Shown here: one piece after another, positions 1 through 11,100 of the stretch
How positions within the stretch are numbered: position 1 is the stretch's first letter
How the letters are laid out: every line of letters starts with the position of its first letter
Source: Taxillus chinensis
Taxonomy: Eukaryota > Streptophyta > Magnoliopsida > Santalales > Loranthaceae
Length of the DNA stretch: 64,000 nucleotides
Direction of reading: 5' to 3'
Assembly: GCA_023512835.1 (NCBI GenBank)
Contig: CM042090.1
Span: forward strand, 11,625,343-11,689,342
Notes under the pieces: model-generated
The model's database searches: none
The model's input: the letters and a program-made list of their open reading frames with translations, nothing else
What the model was told of the DNA's origin: nothing
Position numbers and translations under genes: made by a program

Positions 1-99
1 CAATAACAATTGCATTATCACAAAATATATATATAGTCATAACCAAATTCTCATAGGAGAATACAGAACCAAGTAAGTTTTATAGTAGCAAAATGAAGT

Positions 100-1860
100 G
101 CATGATAATTGATTTTTGTACTCTATAAAGAAATTATATTCTATTTCTTACTTTTCCAAGTCATTAAATTATCACTCATAAATGACATACCTGAAAGTAG
201 ACTTTTTGTCCGATTTGGATCCAGCAAAATCAAAACTAGAATATCCTATAATATTTAAGTGTTAATACTTAGATAATATAATTTTTAACATGGAGAGAAC
301 TTCAGATAGTCTAAAATACAGTCAACAACACTCATATGCTAATTACTCAAATTATGCATATATTGACTCACAACAATAATTTCATATGAAATGTCAAATA
401 GATCAATTTTCCCATTAATCTATGATATATCTCTTTGTTCGTTGAAACTTGATCAAAATAGATAACTAGACTATGGTTTACCTCGATAGAAGTATCTGCA
501 AATTTGCAGACCAAGTTACCAGTTTTGGCTATAAAATCTAAGACATACTTCCGTTGAAAGAGAAAAATTCATTACATGTATCGGAATACTTTAATCACTA
601 GGAAGCATTTCAGAGCCTCCAAATCCTTAATCTTAAACTCCTTCAAATAACACGGTGTTTTTCTATCTCACTTATGTTATTACATATAACAATCATGCCA
701 TCAATATAACTAATAAAAAAAGTAATATCATCATCATCTCTTCCACAAAAGAGCGTGTGACTAGCCAAAGCCTGCTTGAAATCATATGTATACAGTGAGT
801 CGCTCAATTGTTCAAATCAAGCTCTTGGTGACTATTTAAAACCATATAATATCTTTTTCAACTTGCAAACCTTTGCTTCTTTTGGTGTAAAACATGGAGA
901 ACAATTAATATGAACTTCTTCCATCAAATCACTAAAAAGAAAAACATTTTTCACATCAAACTACATTAGCTGTGAGAAAACATATAACTTTAACGGCACT
1001 CATTTTGGCCATAGGAGCAAAGATTTCTTTATAGTAGATCACATATGTCCGAGTGTAACCTTTGACAACAAATCTGGTCATATATCTTTCAAACATCTCA
1101 TCTAACTTGTATTTTATTATAAACACACATTTACATCTCATTATCTTCTTATCCAAGAGTAACTCAACTATCTCCCAAGTAAAATTGTTCCAAAGGGTTT
1201 TCATTTCATCCATCATAGCAAAATGTCATTTAAGATCTCCAAAAGCTTCTTGAAAATAACTAAAAATAAACATACAAAACAACTGAAGAACAAAAATTAA
1301 GTAAGACTTAGATAGGAGATGATAACTAATGAAGTCAAACATAAGATAAACAACATTAGAATATTATTTAAAAAAACCCAATCGATCAGGCATTTTACGG
1401 TCACGAAAAAGATATTTCCATCCCACGGGATTGTCTAAAATTGTAAAGTTAGATAATCCAAAATAACCCACGACAACTAAACGTTTTCTTTTCATCTAAA
1501 TATAGTTGTTCCTCTTCCTTACTATTAAGTTTTCCTAACGTGGAACAAAATATATATCTTCAAAAAGATAGGAAATCTACTCACAAAACTGAATATCCAT
1601 AAACACAATATTTACCTGTAATATGATAAAAATATTTATAGCCCTTTTCAAAATTCAAGTAACCCAAAAACAAATGTTTGAGAGCACTTGAATCCAATCT
1701 ATCTTTATGGAGTTGATATATATAAACGTAAAACACACAAACAAAGACATGTTAAGGGTTAAAAGAATATAGTGAAAACGAGAAAACATCCCCAGAGGAG
1801 CACTCACTAAAATCTAAATTTAAGGCCAGTCACACATCAAACACAAAAATTCAATAACTT
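100..1860 (-). mobile_element. Decayed Ty1/copia pol fragment, copy 1
   Basis: Reading the minus strand, about 1240 down to 960 gives a copia-type reverse transcriptase start: a Trp-rich lead, a CKCVFIIKYK stretch, a VVKGYT motif and EIFAPMAKMSAV, matching the family's KW.FK.K, L.AKG..Q and ETFAP.AK motifs. Further along the same strand, at about 260-190, a GYSSFDFAGSKSDKKST stretch matches the copia RNase H motif. The order (RT, then RNase H) is correct for a minus-strand element. Stops and frameshifts break it throughout. At 1500-1850 the sequence matches the upstream pol part of the second copy (4500-4750). No LTRs were found, so the limits are approximate. Confidence 0.8.
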
Positions 1861-1880
1861 AAATAAATAAGCAATCTAAT

Positions 1881-2219
1881 GTTATTTTAATAAACTGTCA
1901 TTCGTATTTAATGGATGATATATAGAATCTCAATATAGTTCATCTACATCTTCATCGATAAGTCATTCAACTTTGAATTATTTGTCATACCTACATAATT
2001 AAAATTTAAAATTAAATCAAATTATTTAACTTAATTTAAGTTATAAATTTGCATAAAATTTAAAAAACAAATTTTGATATATAAATTTATATAAAATTGG
2101 AAAAACATATTTTGATATATAGATTTATATAAAATTTAAAAAAGATGAATTAAATTAATTAATTAATTAACTACTGTAATCAAAACAAATAAATAACGTG
2201 ACTTAAACTTAAGAAATTG
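1881..2219. other. AT-rich spacer, nothing recognised
   Basis: Very AT-rich sequence with short repeated runs of aattaa and tatataaattt. No coding signal or repeat family was recognised. It separates the first copia remnant from a GC-rich block. Confidence 0.5.
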
Positions 2220-2690
2220 CGTTAGTACCTGGGCGCGACGTTAGACGTGACAGACACTGGACCCACGACGGACGACGGCGCTGGACGACAATCCACAACA
2301 AACGATGACGCCGCTGGATAACGCTGGACGACGATCGATGACGGACGACCACGTTGGAGGTGACCTTACGCTGGACAACGACGTTGCTACTGACGACGAC
2401 GACAGAGGCGACTTCCCTTCAACGACGGAGGACGACGACGACGCTGGAGACGATGATATTAGGTTAGCGCATCATTTTTTTAACGTTGTTTATATTATTG
2501 ACAACTCCGTGTCGTAGGCGCCTCGTCTTGGATACGGGTTAAGGCGGCGACACGGGCCGCCTCAATCTGCCCCGCCCGTACGAGGCGGATGTCGGGGGAG
2601 GCGAACTTCTACACGGCACCTCCACGCGGGTTAGAGCTGAGGCTGGCAAGGCGACGCCTCAACCCGTATTTTGGAACGCTGAAATTTGCT
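2220..2690. other. GC-rich block rich in gacgacg repeats
   Basis: An abrupt GC-rich island in AT-rich DNA. Positions 2240-2450 are built from degenerate gacgac/acgacg units, so one frame reads as an Asp-rich open stretch (2305-2517); this is a repeat artefact rather than a gene. Positions 2515-2680 carry repeated aggcg/gccgcc words in both orientations (such as gaggcgg and ccgcctc) and could fold back on themselves. It is probably the inside of an unidentified transposable element. Confidence 0.4.
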
Positions 2691-2879
2691 AGAATATGAT
2701 TCGCAGTATTCATATGTCAATCACTTAAGATTATCATTATCCTTGAATTAACTACATTAGATTTCTTTGATTGTTTCTTTGTTCGTTTCTATGGAATGGT
2801 TGTAATCTTATACTTGCGTCCTTATTGTAAGTTTGGTTTGTTTAATAAAGTTTTTTATTTATAATAAATAAAATAAATA

Positions 2880-5480
2880 GAAAGAGTATCTACAAGTTTA
2901 CAAGCATGAGTCATCCATTTCAACTATGAAGTCTAAAACATACTTCCATTGAAAGAGAGAAATTTCATGCTTGGATCAGAATACTTCAATGCCTAGTAAA
3001 TATTTCAAAACCCTCAAAGACACTAAAATTTTTTTATCTCATTTATGTTATTACATGTAACAAACATGTAATCAACATAAACAATAAGCGAGGTAACATC
3101 ACCACTATCTCTTTTATAGACCACAATCATATGCCTATATTGAGTGACTCAATTGACCAAACTAAGCACATAATGACTTTATTAAACCATATAATGTCAC
3201 TTTTAGCTTGTATATTATTCCTTCCTTTGGTGTAAAACCAAGAGGATCCATATACACTTCTTCCATCAAATAACCATAAAGAAAAGCATTAATGGCTAGT
3301 TAAGATTAGCTACAAAGTAAAATATTACTCTAACAGTATTCATTTTCATCATAGGAGCAAAGGTTTCTTTATAGTTGATCTCCTAACCCTTGGCAAGTAA
3401 TCTAGCCATGAATCTTTTAATAGTTCTAACCAACTTGTACTTTACCATAAATACCCACTTATAGCCCACTATCTTCTTATTCAGAGGAAACTAAATCATT
3501 TCTCAAGTAAAATTCTTCTAAAGGAGTTTCATTTTCATAGCAGGCTTTTGTTTCGAATCTCCAAATATTTCCTGAAAAGGACTCGAAATAGATACAAAGA
3601 CAATGAAAAGTAACAGTTAAACGAGACTTAGACAAACATTTATAAAAAATGAAGTTATAAATATGATAAACATTAGAAGATGATTTAAGAAAACTTATCT
3701 ACCAAGCTCTTTACAGTCAAGAAGAAAATATCTTTGGCACGCGAAATTATTTAAATCTACATGGTTAAAATCCAAGATATCACGTTAAGTGGGAGCTATA
3801 GGTGAAGAGACATGTAGCTCGATATGGCTAATCGCAAAAGCCCCTTACGTTAACAAGATATTATCATTAAAAGGATAATTAGAGTGCCATTGGAAGGTCC
3901 TAAAGGTCCTTAGTCCCACATTGCTTGGGAAGAGAAACGAAACACACCATGTTAGATGGATATGGATATCTTCTCAGTGTTCTCACACAAGGACGTGTTT
4001 TGGGTGAAATGCTTAAAAACAAAACCGTTTAGGTGAGACCCAAAATAGATAATATTTCCCAAAACAGATAATATTTTTATGGCAATGATCTAGGCTGTTA
4101 CAAATGATATCAAAACCAATATCGAGGGATGTGTTAATGGTAATGCAAGGACACTGGATCTCTAAAGAGGGTAGATTATAAGGTCTTACGGATCTTTAGT
4201 CTCACATCACTTAGGAAGGAGAACGAAGCACACCATATTAGATGGGTGTGGATAACTTCTCATACAAGGACGCATTTTGGGTAAGAGGCCCAAAAACAAA
4301 ACCATGTGGGCAAGGCCCAAAACGGACAATATCCTTGCAATGGTGGTTTGAGTTGTTACATCTTATGTAATATTTTCCAAACACTCAAGTTGGCCTCTCA
4401 ATCTCACTCAATTCAACTTGCACTGGATCAAAAGCATCTTACAACTCCCCCTCACCTATAAAAGTCAAATCTTCCCTCTCCCCTAAAATCCATGCATTCT
4501 TTTCATCCAACCAAAGTACTCTTCCTTACTATGAAGCTCCCTTGAAGAGGAACAAGGGATATATCACCAAAAAATAGGACATTTGCTCACAAAACTAAAC
4601 ATCCATAGCCCCATTGAAAATCAGAATAACCCAAAAACACACATTTGAGAGCACAAAAATCAAAATTATCCCTATGAAGTTTATGCACATGAACATAACA
4701 CACAACCAAAAACCCTAGGACATATGTTAAGAGCTAAAAGAATTTGATAATCAATAATGTGAGTAGACATATAGTTAATAAGATAATCAGCAGTCATGAC
4801 GACATTAACCCAAAAATGTTTAGAAACCTACATAGTAAAACATAAAGACTAAACCACCTCGAAGAGATGTCAAATTTTACGTTACGAAATATCATTTTGT
4901 TGTGATGTGTAAACACATGTTGTTTAATGAGAGATGTCATGTTATTTAAAGAAATAAGCAAGTTGATTTACAAACTTAAGGTTATTATTAGAATAAAACA
5001 TTTAGACTAGGTATAAAACTGTGTGATAATCATTTGATAAAGTTAAGAAATGGCATAGATAATATTATTTTTAAATTTCATGAAATATACCTAACTTACC
5101 CTAACACAATCATAAATTGATTTCATAGGAAACACAATAATTTTTAGCATCAATACATTATTCACACTTTAAACAAATGTATTGAAAAAGAATTAAGAAA
5201 CTAAGCGTTCTAAATTGACAAAAGATTTGTGTCCTAAACAATAATCCCACCAAAGTTTTTTTTTGTCAAGTATCTCATCCCTTTGGATTCATAACAAGAC
5301 ACGAATTGCAATGCTCTTTTTTCCTCCTGGTAATACAAACATCCTCTCTATCTACTAGTGTCAATCATTTTCGTGAGATTGTCCTGAAATACACAATGAA
5401 TGGAATAAAAGTTTATATAACAATAAAAATATTTGATGATTTGGCTTAATTAGAGAGATTAAGAGCAAGTAAGATGGAAG
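2880..5480 (-). mobile_element. Decayed Ty1/copia pol fragment, copy 2, split by a small LTR element
   Basis: Minus-strand copia sequence. Positions 2900-3620 align by eye with 490-1260 of the first copy, covering the reverse transcriptase region. Positions 4390-4900 resemble the integrase-to-RT linker; the minus strand at about 4690-4600 reads in the style of the copia KCVFLGYS motif. The element is interrupted at 3891-4360 by a TRIM-like element. Both copia copies have the same orientation and are close relatives. All frames are broken. Confidence 0.72.
3891..4360 (+). mobile_element. TRIM-like miniature LTR retrotransposon
   Basis: Two related blocks of about 200 bp lie in direct orientation: 3891-4102 and 4178-4360. 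Both carry a ttagt(c)ccacat.. start, a gaacgaa(a/g)cacaccat core, an aaggacg(t/c)(g/a)ttttggg segment and a ..gttgttaca/ggctgttaca end. Between them is only about 75 bp. It opens with tgatatcaaaacc (4105-4117), a decayed match to the initiator-Met tRNA primer-binding site, and ends with a purine-rich stretch (aaagaggg). Two LTRs, a primer site, a purine tract and no coding space define a TRIM. The LTR pair has diverged and carries indels, so the insertion is old. Confidence 0.65.
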
Positions 5481-6680
5481 ACAGGAAAAAAATGAGTATG
5501 AGATATTCTTAACCCCAATAAATGGCATTGCAGTCCCATTAGCGACCTAAACAAACTTAATAGTTGAAGACCTGATAGGGATAATTTGAGAAAATTGCTA
5601 GTCATACGATTGGTATCTCCGAAATCGATAACCCTAGTGCTGTCATTAGGAAAAAGTAATGCTGATTCAGAATTATTTCCCTGGAAACTGGAACCACATG
5701 TGAAACAAAAGACCAGATGTCATTCGCTGCCTTGTCCTTTGGCAAGAAGGACTATTCTAGCTCTTTACTACTTGGTATAGTCATGAGTGAAATATGAGCA
5801 ACTCACATGTCACACCAAAATGCAACATATAGTCGGCTATGATGGCCACTCTACTCCAATATATAGTGCAACAGAACATTGTGGACTGATACAAGCTTGC
5901 ATCAATCAAAAATGCCGAAACATGCTCCCAAAAAAACTTTACATGCACAAAGTAAACCAGCGACTGAGGAGAAAGAACACAATGAGGTCAAGTACCAGAA
6001 GTGATTTGTGGCTTGCAGCATAGAGGGGGATCACGGTTGTTCATGGCCCACTCCAATATTCAAGTAATCAGATACTAGCAGTCCAAATTTAGTAATTAGT
6101 GATGAAGCCAGCCCAGATTTAGTAATTGGTGATGAAGCCAGTCTCCAAACTCAGCATCGACGAAACGCATCAACCATGGATCCCTTGTGGAAGCTCGGTG
6201 GCAATCACAGACTCAGCCGGCAATGACGAGGTTCGATACAAAGTGAAAATTGACAACCCGACTTTGACATGACAAGGGCTTAATGTAGACAGAATCAGCA
6301 ACGATCCGATGTGGATTCGACACTGTTGTGGAACATAAGGCAATTCGGAGACGATTGAAGGTCTCTTGTCATCTCGTCTGATACACCATGACTCGTTAAC
6401 AGCCACAATGAGGGTGACTTTATAGATCAGCAACAATGGTTTATGGGCACAACGATGGTGTTGATTCATGGTACACAGAAATGAGATCGAGGCACAAATC
6501 TATTGTGTCATCAAGGAAAGACTAGCTTGGCACAAATCTTGTCAATATAGAAGAGATCAAAAGAGGTAAGGAAGAGAGATTGTCCAATAACACAAGAAGA
6601 ACGTTTGTTGCTCTTGAAAGGATGTGGCGGCCCGCAGATATTCTGAATTAGGGTTTGACTCTAATACCAAGTAGAAAAGA
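5481..6680 (-). other. Unassigned repeat, possibly the 5' part of an LTR element
   Basis: No gene was recognised. On the minus strand, at about 6674-6660, there is a tggtattagagtc string resembling the Met-tRNA primer site that follows a plant 5' LTR, preceded by a cttttctac run typical of copia LTR ends. If so, the LTR lies to the right of 6680 and internal sequence runs left. A 99-codon minus-strand frame at 6469-6170 shows no recognisable gag motif. The tandem phrase agatttagtaattagtgatgaagccag recurs at about 6085-6140. Confidence 0.3.
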
Positions 6681-6869
6681 ACAAAAAAATTAATATTCCT
6701 TCCTATTCCCTATTAAAGAATTACAACATAGAAGGCCTAGTTAGGTAAAAACTAATTTAGGTAATCTAAATTACAGCTAATAATACATTAAAAGACAATT
6801 CATTCCAACCAAACCAAACTCTTAAAAAACTAGCTTATGCTCATAAGCATTACGCATATTTAACTGCTT

Positions 6870-7200
6870 AGACAAATATACTCTTGGTTGCAAAGCTAGG
6901 TACCAATTGATGGCCAATATTATTTCAGAGATCATGTGGTTACAGCAGTTTTTAAATGAGAATAGGTAACATCCAACCAAATTGTAGTGCCATAATCAAT
7001 CAACTCGTCAAATCAAGGATAACACAATCTTTTGTGACTGGACTGTGCATATAAAAGTGATCTACCATTTTAATAAAAAAACAATTCAATTTGGACATAT
7101 TCAGACAACTAATCAATTGACAAATATTCTTAGCAAGCATTCATGAAGAAGATGCCCTGAATTTACTTGTAGCAATTCAGATATGATTAATATCTGTCTT
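6870..7200 (+). mobile_element. Copia RNase H/3' end fragment, sense strand
   Basis: In shifting plus-strand frames the sequence keeps the landmarks of a copia pol end: an ISEIMWLQQFL stretch at about 6925-6957, a CHNQS-like segment near 6990, a TVHIKVIYHF stretch at about 7040-7073 (family motif KHI.VDYHF) and an NQLTNILSKH stretch at about 7110-7140. Stops and frameshifts show it is dead. Its orientation is opposite to the two copia copies further left. Confidence 0.7.
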
Positions 7201-7299
7201 AACTTGAGGGACATGATAAAAAGTAAGCAACAAAGGGGGAAGTCAATGGCTGGAAAAAAAATGATTTCAACTGTCAACTGCTTGAGTTAAAAGTATTAT

Positions 7300-7975
7300 G
7301 TTGACAGCTAGTATCTAGCTATCAACTGTGGCTGCATAAATTATGGGCTATAACCCATCAATGACATACAAACCATTAGTATTATAAATAAAAACACATC
7401 TTATCAAGCGACTATTTTTTTTTATAAGTAAGAGAATGTATTTATTTACAAGAATCAAAACGCACGCAAGAAGTGTACGATAGGCGGGAATACAATAACG
7501 AAAACAACAACCCAATCAAAAAAAAACAACTATCCACAACATTCCAAATGGAAGAATAACACAACCCTCTGAAGCATACAACCAATCACTCGAAAACTCG
7601 CGCGTTCCGCTCCCGCCAAATACTCCAAAGAATGCAATGAGGGATGGCCTGCCACACCGCCAAATGTCACCCCACACCACTTAGTCACCCGACAAACAAC
7701 GCGTGAAAAGATGAAGGCATCACCCACAATATGCCAAAAAAACCCAGAACCATATCCCACAAACTCCTGGCATAAGAGCAATGAAGGAAAAGATATGCAC
7801 ATGTTCCGGCGAATATTTGCACATGTAACACTAACTAACCAAAACAAAGCCCCGGCGCCGCAAATAAAAGGATTTGCGACTATTAAAAGGATTTTGTTGA
7901 CTGCTCTTCACAAATTATGGGCTATAACCCAGCAACAAATGTAAGAAACATGATTACTATAAACAAAACACATGC
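7300..7975. repeat. Imperfect direct repeats flanking a LINE fragment
   Basis: Positions about 7305-7400 and 7890-7975 share aaattatgggctataaccca and then a run ending ..tataaa(c/t)aaaacacat, with mismatches and small gaps. A LINE 3' fragment (7412-7880) lies between them. The repeats are longer than a normal L1 target-site duplication, so they may be an older tandem duplication into which the LINE inserted. Confidence 0.5.
7412..7880 (-). mobile_element. L1-type LINE 3' end fragment (zf-RVT region)
   Basis: Begins on the plus strand with a T-run (the poly-A tail of a minus-strand insert). The minus strand then reads through the end of a plant L1-type reverse transcriptase ORF. The HPSLHSLEYLAGAER stretch is a decayed form of the family's HC..W.IWRERN ending. 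Nucleotide similarity is clear to the LINE pieces at 55047-55880 and 36197-37085 (for example gatgaaggcatcac, ccacaaactcc, aatgaagga). It is 5'-truncated, as is common for LINEs. Confidence 0.65.
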
Positions 7976-8014
7976 ATTACTAGGGATGCAACTTTTGCCT
8001 TATTTCTCTTCCTT

Positions 8015-8018
<4 letters not shown>

Positions 8019-8068
<50 letters not shown>
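8019..8068. repeat. (CT)n microsatellite
   Basis: About 25 uninterrupted CT units, roughly 100 bp downstream of the last visible exon of the VPS13-like gene (on its coding strand). Confidence 0.97.
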
Positions 8069-8071
<3 letters not shown>

Positions 8072-8171
8072 AAACTCAATTTACAATAAATATGAACAGA
8101 TTATTTTTTCGCTGAAAGCCAACAGCTACAACTATATTTAAATGTATTGTGAATCAACAGAAAATACATAC

Positions 8172-11100
8172 TCTGAAAAGAGCCTTTTCTCCCACAAGAG
8201 AATAGTGAATTGCACCAACCAATTTGTAGTTTTTTTCTACGCTTTCAACAGTGACATACACATGTTGGGAAACATCTTGTATAGCAACAATTGACCCTAT
8301 ACAAAACAAAAGGTATGCATAAATTTATTTCCCAAAGATTAGAAAGCAGGAACCTAGACAAACGCTAAGATCAAAAAAAATACCATTAGGAACTGTTTCT
8401 CCTGAAGTACTGTCGAATTCTTGGACACAGGACCAGCTCTTTAGCTTCACATTGTTGTTTGACCCATTCTCAAATACCCCAGAAACAGAAACAACCATGG
8501 AAAAAATAATCTGCTCCAAACAATATATACAATAAAAAATAAAATAAAATAAAAAGAGAAAAGCACAATATGCCACATTGATCTAGGATCAAAATATGAT
8601 GTAGAAATGCATGTTTCTGATAACATCAGACAAGCCATCAGCAGAAAAAAAAAAACGCAACAAACAAATCACAATAATAGGATATATGGAAAGAGTCCAA
8701 TAAGTTTCCCTAGTAGACCAGAAAAAGAGCACATAACTATCGAAGGCACACAAAAAAGGACTTCACAATGCTGAAAACAAATATTAAATCAAGCAGTTTT
8801 ACCTGTAGTTCAGAAAGAGAAACAGTTACATCAAAACCTGATATAAATCCACTCCCCCTCCAAATTTGATTTGAGTGCTTTGAAATGGACCTATCCCTAG
8901 GTACTGGGTTCTCAACTGTAATGAAAGCATTTAATTGCTTCAAGATGTAGTTTTGATGGCATAAACGGAGATCTCCAGATGAACAAGTATTCATAGAGGA
9001 TGGTTTTTGGGAAAGAAAATTCATTGAGCAACTTGCATGGTCTGGAAAAGGAAGGGCCTCATCCACTACAGTAGGATCTCTAGGTTCATAATGAGATAAT
9101 AAACCATTTGATTTGGGAGAAGACGTTTGGGGACTTTGGAAATCAATTCCTGGACTTTCACAAAGAGATTGAGAAAGGATTGTTAGGCGAGAAAGCTCAA
9201 ACACAAATCTTTGTCCCATATTTCCCAATTCAAGCTTCGCTTGGACGTTAGCTTCCAACACAATTTCCTGAACTTCACCTACGTTAAGAAAATTATAAAT
9301 GTACATAGTATTGTAAAATTATAAAATAAAATGCAAAGAAAGACATTTATACCAGTATCATTTCCAGTCGCAAGTACAAAAGAAAATTGAGACAAATCCA
9401 TGATACATTCTTCCAACAGTTCCCATTTGGCACTTTGAGATTCATTCATCATCCCCCGCGTTGAATCCTCAACGGAATTATTTAATCCAGTCACATCCAC
9501 GTCTGGTTTGGTCTCATTGAAATGCTCAGTAAATGATGGTACAGAGGATAGCAGTTTCAAAATACAATAGCAGTATGATGCAAAACATTGGGAAAATACC
9601 TCCAACGCTATTATCTCAAGGAATATGAGACCACCCTGACCAATAGTATCACAATTTCATCATACTAGAACTAAGTATTCAAATAGATAAAAGCTGAGCC
9701 AAGATCTCATCCCTCCTCTATCCCCTTCACTATAAATTGTCACATCACTATTTAAAATTTAAAAAAAAAAACAGTTTTTTCTGTGCCATTTGAAATACCA
9801 TTCCTTACTGACTTCTCCCACTCATTGTGATCAATTTACTACTCTTTGATCAAATACGGTGTAACTTGTATCTTCAAATAACGGACAAGACAATTTGGAG
9901 AAATAGTTTCGACAAGGAATGGTGGGAAACAAAAAGATTTTTAAAAAATAGTATGACAGTTTATAGTGAAAGACACAAGGACAAAAGATCCTAAACCATA
10001 AAAGTTAAACTCAATATGGATACATAAGACATTTCGAACATTTGTGCGATCTTAACATTAACACACAAGAGGTCCAAGATTGGCCCAGCGGGTAATCATA
10101 AAATGTAGAAAATACCAGGCAACCATCAATGTACCAATAGAAGTTTAACTTCACTGTAAGTTACCACAATCACCTGAATTTTAGAGTATATAGTCTGAAA
10201 TTTTCCGCCAACAGAGAGCGATAACTGAAGCTTAGGCATCTGATGTGCTCGAACCAGAATATCTTTCATTAAGCAACTTCCCATGTAAATTTCACTAAGG
10301 CCAATGTCTACAAGTAACTGCTGACTTGAAGATGGGGCAGTGATATTCGACATCAGCTCTAACCTCCTATGATGCCTGAGGGGTCCATTAATTGCTCTTT
10401 CAATAACAACTGTTGAACAGAAATTTTCCTGGGTGTATGGGCTATCACTAGATGTAGTATCATCAATTATATTGCTCCCACTCATTGAAGATGAGGCATT
10501 CTGAAGGAAACCCAACCTCAAAGCAATTGTGCAACTAGAAAGAGAGACTTCATATAAACAGTCAACAGATTGCCCATTTTTAAGATCAGAAAGAACTCCT
10601 GTCTGACACTGATATCTGAAAATAAGAGATTGAATTCTTGACAAATCAGAGCACACGCCAATTCTCCCTTCTTCACACGAAATTTGGACACATGCTTGTG
10701 AGATGGAAATCCGAATTCCACAATTGGGAAGATCATATCCATACAACTTTTTATTTGTTACACCATCAGAAGTGTTCGCATATCTCTCAACACTATTGTT
10801 ATTCCTAAAATTATGAAGAATCACATTCGCTGATTTGAGATGAAAAGTCCCAATAAGTACAAAGTGCATGCTTATACAAGTCGAGGCCCCTTCAGCAAAA
10901 GCCTCTAATTCTTCAGATGCTGTTGATGTGATACTTTGCTTCATGAAATCTTGATATCGTGCGGTACCAACCAGCTGAACACAAGCACATGATGCTACAC
11001 GGACTAAGACCTCAACAGCCTGTTTGGAAGAGAAATTCCCGATAATGCAAAGGTGCAGAAAAAAGATTTTACATTGAATTACCAACAAGACACCTAAGTA

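Noticed and set aside
2305..2517. Open frame rich in Asp
   Set aside because: It is a translation of degenerate gacgac repeats; no start context, splice signals or family motif support it.
7530..7944. Open frames on both strands
   Set aside because: They lie in a LINE 3' fragment; the minus-strand one is the decayed LINE ORF and the plus-strand one its shadow.
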